From: CAWINX01 sp963837585
Lineage (GTDB): Bacteria; Actinomycetota; Thermoleophilia; Solirubrobacterales; 70-9
NCBI GenBank assembly: GCA_963837585.1
Contig: CAWINX010000004.1
Coordinates: forward strand, 124,001 to 188,000
DNA length: 64,000 nt
Direction: 5' to 3'
Positions 29,808 through 40,384 of the stretch are shown here, one piece after another. Under the pieces are notes generated by a model. It made no database searches. It was not told the origin of the DNA and worked only from the letters and a program-made list of their open reading frames with translations. Made by a program: the position numbers and the translations under genes. Within the stretch, counting starts at the first letter, position 1. Each line of letters starts with the position of its first letter.

Positions 29808-30076
29808 GTGGGCTTCGAGTACCTCTTCATCGCCTTCAGCTTCGGCCTCGCCACCGCGATCATCGGCAAGGGCAAGGGCAGCTCCTTCTGGCTGTGGCTG
29901 ATCATCGGCACCGTGGTGCCGGTCCTCGGCCTGGTCGCGGTGATCCTCTTCCGCTCCGAGAAGGTCGAGCCCGAGCGTCGCTGCCCGACCTGCGGCAAGA
30001 CGCTGAAGCTCTACGTCCAGGTCTGCCCGCGCTGCGGGACCGACCTCTACCTGCCGGACTCGGTCGAGCCAGCTGA
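29808..30076 (+). CDS. Small membrane protein with zinc ribbon
   Basis: GTG start 4 nt after ndh. Two hydrophobic segments (YLFIAFSFGLATAIIG; FWLWLIIGTVVPVLGLVAVI) are followed by a zinc ribbon, RRCPTCGKTLKLYVQVCPRC, of C-x2-C-x11-C-x2-C type. The open frame as written runs to 30182, but beyond about residue 88 it becomes an Arg-rich antisense reading of the facing GT2 gene; a lost base near the end with a TGA at 30074-30076 is more plausible. Likely co-transcribed with ndh. Function unknown. Confidence 0.55.
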
Positions 30077-30081
30077 GCGCT

Positions 30082-31151
30082 TTAGCGCAGCCAGGTCCGC
30101 ACGATCGCGTTGGCGAAGCCGAGGCCGTAGCGGACCACCGCCGGCTTCTTCGAACTGCCGTGGAGGCGGCGCTCGACGGTGATCGGCACCTCCTTCGCCG
30201 GGATGCCCCGCTTGATCGCCTCGATCATGAACTCGGAGGTGTGGAACTGCTCCTGGCGCAGGACGAGCTGGGGAAGGACGGTGGTGCGCACCGCGCGGTA
30301 GCCGTTCGAGCAGTCGGTGACGTGGGTGCGGGTGATCAGGGAGACGAGCCGGTTGAAGAAGACGATGCCCAGCTCGCGGGCGAAGTGGTTGCGGTCGGCG
30401 CTGGCCGAGGACGCGCGAGCCGTGGGCGACGTCGACCTCGCCGTCGAGCACCGGCTTGACCAGGCGCTCCATCTCCGAGGGCAGGTGCTGGCCGTCGGCG
30501 TCGAGGGTGACGACGATCTCGGCGCCGGAGTCGACCATCAGCCGGTAGCCGGTGCGCAGAGCCGCGCCGCCGCCGCGGTTGATCACGTGGCGGGCGACAA
30601 CCGCGCCGTGCCTCGCCGCCTCGTCGCCGGTGCCGTCGCGCGAGCCGTCGTCGACGACGAGCACCGCGGTCGGCACGCCGCAGACCTCGGCCGGCATCAG
30701 GTCGAGCACGTGGCCGACGTTCTCGGCCTCGTTGTAGGCGGGGACGACGATCGCGATCTTGTCGCGAAAGCGGGCCGGGAGGTCGGCCTGGCGGAACTCC
30801 TCCCAGGCCAGCCCCTCGAGCACCGCGGAGAGCTGGCGGGAGTTGCGGCCGGCCTGCGAAAGCGATCGCAGGACAAGCAGGAAGAGGACGAAGATCGCGA
30901 AGACCGCGAGGCCGAGGATCCGCCCGCCGTTGCCCTTCTGGAAGGAGAAGGCGGAGAGCAGCTTGTCGGTCAGCTCGGTGCCGGAGACGATCGCCAGCCC
31001 GAGTCCCCGCGGCGAGCAGGATCAGCACGTCGACGTTGCGCAGCGAGCGGCGGCGGGCGACCGCGTAGGCGACGATCGCGACCGCGGCGATGAGGCCGGC
31101 GGCGCGAAGCGCGGTCAGCTCTGGGGGGAAGACGCCTGCCTGGGGGACCAT
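30082..31151 (-). CDS. GT2 glycosyltransferase with DUF2304-like N-terminus (two frameshifts)
   Basis: About 355 residues. The first about 125 residues hold three hydrophobic segments (AAGLIAAVAIVAYAVARRRS; GLAIVSGTELTDKLLSAFSF; LGLAVFAIFVLFLLVLRSLS) like DUF2304. The rest is a dolichol-phosphate-mannose-synthase-like GT2 domain: IAIVVPAYNEAENVGHVLDL, AVLVVDDGSRDGTGD, LDADGQHLP and VAHGSRVLG. It likely charges a polyprenyl phosphate with a sugar for the GT39-like neighbours. Extra bases near 31010 and 30405 break the frame. Its start overlaps the upstream gene by 37 nt. Confidence 0.82.
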
Positions 31152-32449
31152 GAGCCGCTGGAGGATAGGGCTCCACCGGCTCTAGCCAGGGCCGCGGCGG
31201 CAAGCGGAAAGACAAGTGTCATCAGGATCTCGTTGCGGCGACTGGTCGCCAGCGAGGCCGCGCCGACCGCGGTGACGATGACGATCGGCGTCGCCATCGC
31301 GACCAATTCCCACCACCATCGCCGCCAGGCGAGCACGCCGAGGCCGGCCAGGGCCAGCAGGACGATCGCGACCTGGACGATGCGCCCGGGGGTGCTGCTC
31401 ATCGCCGCCCCGACGCCGCCGCTCCACATCCGGCCCACCTTGCGGAAGGTCATCCCGACGTAGCCGAGCGGGTCCTCGCCGAAGTACTTGGAGAAGTCCT
31501 GCTTGCCGATCTTGCCGAGCGCCGAGTCGCGCGGCAGGTCGGGGTAGCGCGCCGCGACGCGGTCGAAGAGCGGCGTCGGGTCGACCCGGTCCAGCGCGGC
31601 GGAGCCCGGCGCGAGGTCGCGGTGCAGGTAGCGCTCGACCAGCAGCGACTTGACCCGTTGGTAATCGCCGTCGGCCGGCAGGTAGGTGCCGACGTAGAGC
31701 GCCTTGCCGCCGCCGGTCGAGAGCGGCACGACGCGACCGAGGACGATCGTGTTGCGGATCGTCCAGGGCACGATCGGGAGGAGGAAGGCGACGAGCAGCA
31801 GGGCGGTCCCGCCGGCGGCAGGACGCCATCCGCGCGCCCGGCCGATCCGGATTGCGGCGAGGACCGCGAAGGCGACGCCGACGGTCAGGTACTCGGGCCG
31901 GATCAGCGCCGTCAGGCCGAAGAGGAGGCCGGGGAGGAGCCAGGCGCGGGGGCGTCGCTGCGGCTCGCTCGCCCAGAGGAAGGCGAGAACCGCCGCCGGG
32001 AGGGTGAGCATCGCCGGCGGCTCGCTCATCAGCTCGCCGGTCGTGTGGATGAACGGTGGGTAGACGGCGACCCCGAAGGCGGCGATCAGCCCGGCGGGAC
32101 GGCAGGCGATCCGTTTGCCAAGCGCGAAGACGACGATGATCGCTGCGGCTCCGAGCAGCGCTTCGACGAGGCGTGCCGTCCCCTCGCGGGCGCCGCCCGT
32201 CGCGTAGAAGCTCGCCGCGTAGAGCAGCGGGGCGCCGGGCGACCAGTCGCTGGAGTCACGGAAGCCGTGTCCGCCGTAGCTGCCGTCCTCGTACAGCCCC
32301 TTGGCGAGGGCGTAGTAGGCGTGGGAGTCGTCGGCGGGGTTGGCGACCGGTGAGGCCGCGCTGTAGGCGCGCAGCCCCAGGCCCAGCGCGACGATCAGCG
32401 CGAGCAGGATCAGCGTCGTGCGTCCGAACCGCTCCTGGAGCCGTGTCAT
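31115..32449 (-). CDS. GT39/ArnT-like membrane glycosyltransferase B
   Basis: 444-residue multi-pass protein. GLGLRAYSAASPVANPADDS and HAYYALAKGLYEDGSYG include the luminal acidic loop expected of PMT/ArnT-type enzymes; many hydrophobic helices follow (LLPGLLFGLTALIRPEYLTV; PIVPWTIRNTIVLGRVVPLS). Such GT-C enzymes take sugar from a polyprenyl phosphate on the outer face and transfer it to protein or glycan. It overlaps the upstream paralogue by ATGA and is clearly a tandem duplicate of it (shared WTIRN, ISTGGG/LSTGGG and GTYLP motifs). Confidence 0.82.
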   Translation of the reverse strand: MTRLQERFGRTTLILLALIVALGLGLRAYSAASPVANPADDSHAYYALAKGLYEDGSYGGHGFRDSSDWSPGAPLLYAASFYATGGAREGTARLVEALLGAAAIIVVFALGKRIACRPAGLIAAFGVAVYPPFIHTTGELMSEPPAMLTLPAAVLAFLWASEPQRRPRAWLLPGLLFGLTALIRPEYLTVGVAFAVLAAIRIGRARGWRPAAGGTALLLVAFLLPIVPWTIRNTIVLGRVVPLSTGGGKALYVGTYLPADGDYQRVKSLLVERYLHRDLAPGSAALDRVDPTPLFDRVAARYPDLPRDSALGKIGKQDFSKYFGEDPLGYVGMTFRKVGRMWSGGVGAAMSSTPGRIVQVAIVLLALAGLGVLAWRRWWWELVAMATPIVIVTAVGAASLATSRRNEILMTLVFPLAAAALARAGGALSSSGSWSPRQASSPQS

Positions 32450-33729
32450 CGCGTCAGGCTATTGCGCGTCCAGGAGGCGCCGACTCCCGCCAGGGCGGCT
32501 ACAAGCGGGATCAGCACCAGGACGCGGCGTGGGGAGGCGACGAGGAGGGCGCTGATCGCGGTGATCGCGACGAAGATCGTCGCCAGCAGCAGCGCCTCCC
32601 AGCGACGTTGTCGGGCGAGGACGACCAGGCCGAGCAGGCCGAAGGCGACGAGGGCCCAGTGCAGCGCTTCCCAGAGCGGCTCGCGCATCACGTCGCGCGG
32701 CCCGTGCGACCAGATCCGTCCCACCTTGGTCGCGACGAAACCGGCGTAGTCGAGCGGCTGCTCGCTGATGTCGTTCCAGAGCTGTTGCCGCCCCATTCGC
32801 GAGAGGGCCTTGTCGGTGTCGACGCCGGGATAGCGCTGCGCCGCCAGGCGGGCGAGGATCTGCTCCAGCCGCAGCCGCTCGACCGCCCGCGGCCCGAAGA
32901 GGTCGGGGTGACGGGCGACGACCTCCGCGCCGACCCGCTCCGGGTCTCCGTCCGAGGGCAGGTAGGTGCCGGCGAAAAGCACCTGCCCACCGCCGGTCGA
33001 GATCGGCACGAACCGGTCGAGCGCCACCGCGTTGCGGACCGTCCAGGGCGCGACGACGACGGCGACGCCGGCAAGGAGGAGAAGTGCGTTGGCCCCTGAC
33101 GACCGCCAGCCATTCCGGAAGTCCTTGGCGAACACGAGCAAGCCCAAGAGCGCCGCCACCCCAAGGTATTCCGGCCGGACCAACGCCAAGGCCCCGAAGA
33201 GCGCACCGGGCAGGAGCCACGAGGGACGGGAGTCTCGACCTGCGGCCCAGAGCATCGCCAGCACCGCACCGGACAGCAAGGTGGCGGCGAGCGGTTCCCC
33301 CATGAACATCCCCTGGTACTCCAGGAACGCCGGGTAGATCGCGATTGCCGCGGCGCCGATCAATCCCGCCGCCGGCCCGGAGAGTCGACGCGCGATCAGG
33401 TAGGTGAAGAGGACCGAAAGACTGCCGAGCAGGGCGAGGACGATGCGGGCGAAGCGCTCGTGCGGGCCGCCGCTGAGCTTGTAGGCGCCGGCGACAAGGA
33501 GGGGCAGGCCGGGGGAGTAGTCACTGGAAAGCTGCGTCGCCGCTGCCCCCACCGTGAAGCCGCGGTCGGCGTCGAGATTGCGAGCGATCTCGCCGTAGGC
33601 GACGGCGTCGTAGACGGGCGCGCGGCCTTCCCAGGCGTAGTCGAGCCGCAGCCCCAGGCCCAGCAGCAGGATCGCCGCCAGCGCGGCGAGTCCCGCCCGC
33701 CCGCCGTTTCGCGCCGCCAGCCCGGTCAT
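32446..33729 (-). CDS. GT39/ArnT-like membrane glycosyltransferase A
   Basis: 427-residue GT-C-fold protein, first gene of a three-gene operon. LGLRLDYAWEGRAPVYDAVA then YGEIARNLDADRGFTVG carries the acidic catalytic-loop Asp; WLLPGALFGALALVRPEYLG and VVVAPWTVRNAVALDRFVPI match its downstream paralogue. ATG at 33729 is favoured because a minus-strand TAGCAT box lies 7 nt upstream; a longer version starting near 33891 would invade the divergent gene. Operon partner GT2 would supply the lipid-linked donor. Confidence 0.82.
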   Translation of the reverse strand: MTGLAARNGGRAGLAALAAILLLGLGLRLDYAWEGRAPVYDAVAYGEIARNLDADRGFTVGAAATQLSSDYSPGLPLLVAGAYKLSGGPHERFARIVLALLGSLSVLFTYLIARRLSGPAAGLIGAAAIAIYPAFLEYQGMFMGEPLAATLLSGAVLAMLWAAGRDSRPSWLLPGALFGALALVRPEYLGVAALLGLLVFAKDFRNGWRSSGANALLLLAGVAVVVAPWTVRNAVALDRFVPISTGGGQVLFAGTYLPSDGDPERVGAEVVARHPDLFGPRAVERLRLEQILARLAAQRYPGVDTDKALSRMGRQQLWNDISEQPLDYAGFVATKVGRIWSHGPRDVMREPLWEALHWALVAFGLLGLVVLARQRRWEALLLATIFVAITAISALLVASPRRVLVLIPLVAALAGVGASWTRNSLTR

Positions 33730-33736
33730 CGGCCTG

Positions 33737-33764
33737 ATGCTATGTCGCCCCCGTTCGGTACCCT
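33737..33764. promoter_or_regulatory. Overlapping divergent promoters, GT39 operon and sulfoquinovose synthase
   Basis: Only 45 bp separate the two start codons. Minus-strand TAGCAT (33737-33742) is 7 nt before the GT39 ATG; plus-strand TACCCT (33759-33764) is 10 nt before the other ATG. Each promoter's -35 region overlies the other's -10, so they are probably co-regulated or mutually exclusive. Confidence 0.5.
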
Positions 33765-33774
33765 GCCGCGACCT

Positions 33775-34950
33775 ATGCGCGTTCTCATTCTTGGGGGCGA
33801 CGGCTACCTGGGCTGGCCGACGGCTCTGAGGTTTTCGGCTCGCGGCCACGAGGTGGCGGTCGTCGACGATTTCTCCCGCCGCCGCTGGCACGAAGAGGCA
33901 GGCACCGGCTCACTGACGCCGATCGCCGGGCTCGACGAGCGGATCGCCGCCTGGCGGGAGCTGTCGGGCGAGGAGATCCGCAGCTTCGTCGGCTCGGTTC
34001 AGGACGGCGACTTCCTCGAGGGCGTCGTCGAGGAGATCCGCCCCGAGGCGGTCGTCCACTACGGCCAGCAGGCCTCGGCGCCCTACTCGATGGCCTCGCG
34101 CGAGAAGGCGGTCGAGACCCAGTACGCCAACGTGATCGGCAACCTCAACCTGCTCTTCGCGATCCGCGACCACGTCCCCGACTGCCACCTGGTCAAGCTC
34201 GGGACGATGGGCGAGTACGGCCAGCCCGAGATCGACATCGAAGAGGGCTACATCGAGATTGAGCACAAGGGGCGCAAGGACACGCTCCCCTTCCCGAAGC
34301 TCCCCGCCTCGCTGTATCACTGCTCGAAGGTCCACGACTCGACCAACATCCACTTCGCCTGCCGCACCTGGGGCCTGCGCGCCACCGACCTCAACCAGGG
34401 CGTCGTCTACGGGATCGCAACCGAGGAGACGGCCCGCGACGAGCGCCTCATCACCCGCTTCGACTACGACGAGATCTTCGGCACCGTCCTCAACCGCTTC
34501 TGCCTGCAGGCGGTGATCGGCCACCCGCTGACCGTCTACGGCGCCGGCACGCAGACGCGGGGCTTCCTCAACATCCGCGACACGCTCGCCTGCGTCGAGC
34601 TGGCCGCGACCAACCCGGCCGAGCGCGGCGAGTTCCGCGTCTTCAACCAGTTCACCGAGCAGTTCTCGGTGCTGGAGCTGGCGGGGCTGGTCAAGCACGC
34701 CGGCGAGCACCTCGGCTACACGGTCGAGATCCAGCACTGCGAGAACCCGCGCGTGGAGAAAGAGAAGCACTACTACAACGCGGTCCACACGAAGCTCCTC
34801 GACCTCGGTCTCGAGCCGACCCTGCTCGGTGAGGAACTGGTCGAGTCGATGATCCACGCGATCGAGCGACACAAGGGCAACGTGATCGAGTCCTCGATCG
34901 ATCCCCGCACCCGCTGGAACCCCGCCAAATCCCCTGCTGGCCAGGCGTAG
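33775..34950 (+). CDS. sqdB: UDP-sulfoquinovose synthase (SQD1/SqdB family)
   Basis: Extended short-chain dehydrogenase that builds UDP-sulfoquinovose from UDP-glucose and sulfite, 391 residues, intact. Rossmann motif VLILGGDGYLGWPTALRFSA; VDDFSRRRWHEEAG; active-site region VKLGTMGEYGQPEIDIEEGY and YHCSKVHDST with the Tyr-x3-Lys pair; LRATDLNQGVVYG. These are diagnostic of SQD1 rather than general epimerases. No recognisable SqdX/SQD2 lipid transferase is adjacent; the divergent glycosyltransferase operon suggests that sulfoquinovose is put into a cell-surface glycan or lipid. Confidence 0.9.
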   Translation: MRVLILGGDGYLGWPTALRFSARGHEVAVVDDFSRRRWHEEAGTGSLTPIAGLDERIAAWRELSGEEIRSFVGSVQDGDFLEGVVEEIRPEAVVHYGQQASAPYSMASREKAVETQYANVIGNLNLLFAIRDHVPDCHLVKLGTMGEYGQPEIDIEEGYIEIEHKGRKDTLPFPKLPASLYHCSKVHDSTNIHFACRTWGLRATDLNQGVVYGIATEETARDERLITRFDYDEIFGTVLNRFCLQAVIGHPLTVYGAGTQTRGFLNIRDTLACVELAATNPAERGEFRVFNQFTEQFSVLELAGLVKHAGEHLGYTVEIQHCENPRVEKEKHYYNAVHTKLLDLGLEPTLLGEELVESMIHAIERHKGNVIESSIDPRTRWNPAKSPAGQA

Positions 34951-34975
34951 GCCCGCTGGTAGCATCGCTGGTCCG

Positions 34976-36672
<1,697 letters not shown>

Positions 36673-36673
<1 letters not shown>

Positions 36674-37218
36674 TGGAGGCCGGAACCCCACAGCTGGTCA
36701 AACTCGAGGACCTGCACGTGCCCGGGCAGCTGACCGGGCGCAAGCACATCCTCTCGATCCAGGTCGAGAACAAACCGGGTGTCCTGGCGCGGATCGCCGG
36801 GCTCTTCTCGCGGCGCGGCTTCAACATCGACACGCTCGCGGTCGGTCCCACCGACGACCCCAGCATCTCGCGGATCACGCTGACCCTCGACGGCGCCGTC
36901 CACCCGATCGACCAGGTCACCAAGCAGCTGCACAAGCTGGTCAACGTGCTGAAGATCCGCGACATGGAGCCGGAGGAGACGGTGGCTCGCGAGATGGCGA
37001 TGTTCAAAGTCTCCGCCGCGGTCGAGAACCGCGCCGAGATCATCCAATTCGCCGAGATCTTCCGCGCCAAGATCGTCGACGTCGCCCGGCGCACGATGAC
37101 GATCGAGGTGACCGGCTCCGCCGACAAGATCGAAGCCTTCGAGCGGATGGTCCGCCCACACGGGCTCATAGAGATGGTCCGCACGGGTGAGATCGCGATC
37201 GCCCGTGGCGGCGACTGA
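36673..37218 (+). CDS. ilvN: Acetolactate synthase regulatory subunit
   Basis: 181-residue small subunit that confers valine feedback inhibition. The ACT domain is at about residues 22-95: HILSIQVENKPGVLARIAGL, FSRRGFNIDTLAVGPTDD, SRITLTLDG. C-terminal half RAEIIQFAEIFRAKIVDVAR matches IlvH/IlvN. ATG overlaps the ilvB stop (TGATG), so expression is coupled. A strong hairpin follows 40 nt downstream, ending the ilvBN unit. Confidence 0.95.
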
Positions 37219-37257
37219 AATGACGGTCCAGGACGCCGACATACTGCGTCCTCGGTC

Positions 37258-37282
37258 GCCCGAATAGCGCTGCTATTCGGGC
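37258..37282 (+). terminator. Hairpin after ilvBN
   Basis: GCCCGAATAGC-GCT-GCTATTCGGGC, perfect 11-bp stem with three-base loop, in the gap before menF. Followed by TCCCTGTGTCCTTGT, a partial T-rich stretch. Its AATAGCGCT core recurs in the leuA leader. Confidence 0.6.
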
Positions 37283-37287
37283 TCCCT

Positions 37288-38679
37288 GTGTCCTTGTCTG
37301 TCGACCTCCTGACCTCGTCATTGTCAGCCGCGGCTGCGTCGAGGCGTCCGAAGGCGATAAGCGCACGTTGGTCAGCGTCACCGTTGAGGTCGACGATCGC
37401 CGACCCGTGCGCCGCGGTTTTCGCCTCTCGCCTGGCCTCGGATCGCTGGTTCTGCTGGGAGCAGCCCGACCGCGAGTTCGCGCTGGCGGCGTTGGGCGTC
37501 GCGCACGAGGCGACCTCGCGCGGGCCGAATCGCTTCGTTGATGTCGCCGGCGAGTGCCTGCGGACGATGGGGGACGCGGTCGTCGAGTCGCCGCCAGGCC
37601 TTCCCGCCGGAGCCGGCCCTGTCTGGGTGGGCGGCTTCGCCTTCGATCCCGAAGGCGGCGGCTCATCCACTTGGTCCTCGCTCTCGCCGGCCTCGATGGT
37701 CCTGCCCGAGCTCTCGCTCTGCCGCAGCGGTGACCGCACCTTCCTAACCGTCAACGCGGTCGTCGAACCGGATTCCTCGGCTTCCGCTGTTCCTTTGCCG
37801 CGTATAGCGGGGCTAAAGAACAGCGGAATGCCGATGTTGGACCCGCACCCGACCGGCCGGACCGAGATTCGCGGCGCTCGTCCCCCGGGAGAGTTCGAAC
37901 GGGCGGTCGCGGCGGCGACGGAGCGGATCGGGGCGGGGGAGATGAGCAAGATCGTGCTCGCCCGCGAAGTGGTGGCGAGCGCTCCCGCCGCGCACGACCC
38001 GGCGGCGATCTTTGGGGCCCTGCGCGAGCAGTTCCCTTCCTGCTTCTGCTTTTGCTGCGGGACGCCCGAGGCGGCCTTCGTCGGGGCCAGTCCGGAGCTG
38101 CTGGTGCGGCGCTCGGGAGCGAGCGCCTCGACCGTCGCCCTCGCCGGCTCGACCCGGCGCAGCTCCGACCCCGCGGTCGACGACCACCTCGGCGAGCAGT
38201 TGCTGCGCAGCGACAAGGACCGGCGCGAGCAGCGGATCGTCAGCGAGCGGATAGTCCGCACCCTGCGCCCCCACGCCGTCTGGGTAGAGGAGGCGGCCGA
38301 GCCGGAGATCGTCAAGGTGGCGAACATCCAGCACCTGGCGACGCCGGTGATCGCCCAGCTTGCCGAGCCCCGCTCGGCGATCGAGCTGGCCGGCCTGCTG
38401 CACCCGACCCCGGCGGTGGGCGGCGAGCCCTGGCCCGCCGCCGCGACGGCGATCGGCGAACTGGAGCAAATGGACCGAGGCTGGTACGCCGGACCGGTCG
38501 GCTGGATGGACGCGACCGAGGACGGCGAGTTCTGCGTAGCTCTGCGCAGCGCCCTGCTGCGAGACCGCGACGCCCACCTCTACGCGGGCGTCGGAGTCGT
38601 CGCCGGTTCCGACCCGGCGGCCGAGCTGGCCGAGACCGAGGTCAAGCTCAGCGCGCTCTTGCCGCTACTGGCCGAGTGA
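37288..38679 (+). CDS. menF: Isochorismate synthase (menaquinone)
   Basis: Converts chorismate to isochorismate, entry to menaquinone. The chorismate-binding domain has GEMSKIVLAREVVASAPAAH (catalytic Lys), ALAGSTRRSSDPAVDDHLGE, EIVKVANIQHLATPVIAQ, LHPTPAVGGEP and AIGELEQMDRGWYAGPVGWM. The first about 35 residues look wrong-frame: a family-like KRTLVSVTVEVDD lies in another frame, so an indel near 37397 is likely and the true start may be a TTG at 37368 or further upstream. A 47-bp hairpin-forming segment at 37782-37828 is translated in the central variable region. Convergent with menD. Confidence 0.85.
   Translation: MSLSVDLLTSSLSAAAASRRPKAISARWSASPLRSTIADPCAAVFASRLASDRWFCWEQPDREFALAALGVAHEATSRGPNRFVDVAGECLRTMGDAVVESPPGLPAGAGPVWVGGFAFDPEGGGSSTWSSLSPASMVLPELSLCRSGDRTFLTVNAVVEPDSSASAVPLPRIAGLKNSGMPMLDPHPTGRTEIRGARPPGEFERAVAAATERIGAGEMSKIVLAREVVASAPAAHDPAAIFGALREQFPSCFCFCCGTPEAAFVGASPELLVRRSGASASTVALAGSTRRSSDPAVDDHLGEQLLRSDKDRREQRIVSERIVRTLRPHAVWVEEAAEPEIVKVANIQHLATPVIAQLAEPRSAIELAGLLHPTPAVGGEPWPAAATAIGELEQMDRGWYAGPVGWMDATEDGEFCVALRSALLRDRDAHLYAGVGVVAGSDPAAELAETEVKLSALLPLLAE
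37782..37828 (+). repeat. Palindromic element inside the menF coding region
   Basis: Perfect 11-bp arms TTCCGCTGTTC / GAACAGCGGAA enclose a second stem (TTTGCC / GGC-T-AAA) around GTATAGCG. It is translated as about ASAVPLPRIAGLKNSG in a poorly conserved linker. Its inner part resembles the loop of the 14321-14373 hairpin. Confidence 0.5.
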
Positions 38680-38680
38680 C

Positions 38681-40370
38681 CTAGCCGCGGCTGACCGGGA
38701 CTTCGATCAGGCCGGTGCCTGACTCCAGCGCGCCCTGGAGCTGGTCGAAGCTCTCGATCCGGGTGTGCGGGATGCCGAAGAGGGCGGCCGCCTTGGCGAC
38801 GTCGACTCCGCGCGGCGTGCCGAGCAGCGCTTCGAACTCGTCCTTCGGCAGCGCCTCGGCCTGGGGCAGGCGGTGGAAGATCCCGCCGCCGTCGTTATCG
38901 ATGACGACGATCCGGACGGGGGTGGAGACGTCTCGTAGCGCGGCGAGCCCTCCCAGGTCGTGCAGGAGGCCGAGATCGCCGCTGACGATCGTCGTCGGTC
39001 GTCCGCTGGCGTGGGCGGCGCCGATCCCGGAGGAGACGAGGCCGTCGATGCCGTTGGCGCCGCGGTTGCAGAGGAAGTGGACGTCCGACTCCCCGGCCGG
39101 CAGGAACGCCTCCTGGTCGCGGATCGGCATGCTCGAAGCGGTGTAGACGAGGTCGCCGTCGCGGTAGGCGGCGCCGAGGGCGCGCTGCAGGCCGGGCTCG
39201 GTCAGTTCGTTGTTGGCGGCAAACTCCGACTCGATCGCCTCCTGTGCCGTCCTCTCGGCCTCCAGCCAGATCGTCGGGGCGTCGCGTTCCGATCCCTCCA
39301 GCCGCGCCGCCCATCCCGCCGCCAGCTCGGTCGGGTCTGCGCGCAACAGGGCCGCCGCCCGTTGGGTGGGCTCGTTCCAGCCGCCCCACGGATCGACGAC
39401 GATCTGGTCCGCTCCCGACGCCGACAGCCAGGCGCGCAGCGGCTTGCTGGTCGGCATCTCACCGAAGCGCAGAACCAGATCCGGCGCGACCGAATCGCGG
39501 AAGCGCTCGTCGCGCAGCAGGCGGTCGTAGGCGGAGACGACGTGGGAGCGGTCGTGGGGGCCGCAGCGCAACTGCGAGGTCGGCTCGGCGAGGATCGGCA
39601 TGCCCGGCGATCGCGGCGAGGTGGGCGAGGGGCTCGCGCAGCTCAGGGTCGAGCTGGCGGCCGGCGACGATCACGCCCGCCTTCGCCTCGGCGATGTGTT
39701 TGGCGACCTCGTCGAGCAGGAACTCGGAGGGCTCGAGGTCGATCGGCGTGACCGCGGTCAGCGGCCTCGTGCCGCGTCCTTCCAGGGCCAGAGGGTCGGT
39801 CGCGGTGACCGCGTCCTCCTCCGGGATCGGCGCCAGCGGCTCACGCCAGGGGAGGTTGAGGTGGACCGGGCCGGGACGCGGCTCTCCCCGCGCGGTGGCG
39901 AAGGCGCGACAGGCGGCCGAGCGGTAGTGCAGCAGCCCCTCGTCGTCGGCCTCATGGGTGCCGACCTCGCAGAACCAGCGCACCGAGGAGCCGTAGAGCT
40001 TCAGCTGGTCGATCGTCTGGCCGGCGCCGATTCCGCGCAGCTCCGGCGGGCGGTCGGCGGTCAGGGCGATCAGCGGGACGCCCGACTCGTCCGCCTCGCA
40101 GATCGCCGGATGGAAGTTGGCGGCGGCGGTCCCCGAGGTGCAGAGCATTGCGACGGGGGCCCGAGTCGCCTGGGCGGCGCCCAGCGCGAAGAAGGCGGCC
40201 GAGCGCTCGTCGACGATCACGGTGACGTCGATCTCCGGCTCTCGCCACAGCGCCACCGCCAGCGGGGTCGAGCGTGAGCCGGGGGAGAGGACGGCGTGGC
40301 GCACCCCGCAGCGCGCCAGCTCCTCGACGAAGGCAGAGGCGAGAGCGGTATTGGCGTTGGTCGGGTCCAC
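38681..40370 (-). CDS. menD: SEPHCHC synthase, menaquinone (one frameshift)
   Basis: ThDP-dependent addition of 2-oxoglutarate to isochorismate, about 562 residues. N-terminus NTALASAFVEELARCGVRHA and VLSPGSRSTPLAVALWREPE; VIVDERSAAFFALGAAQATR contains the ThDP-activating Glu; C-terminal ThDP/Mg site TTIVSGDLGLLHDLGGLAAL and VVIDNDGGGIFHRLPQA. GTG at 40370 lies 14 nt after the menC stop, a better start than upstream alternatives that would overlap menC by 90 nt. An extra base near 39605 breaks the frame. Last gene of menB-A-C-D. Confidence 0.9.
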
Positions 40371-40384
40371 GACGACGCGGGACG

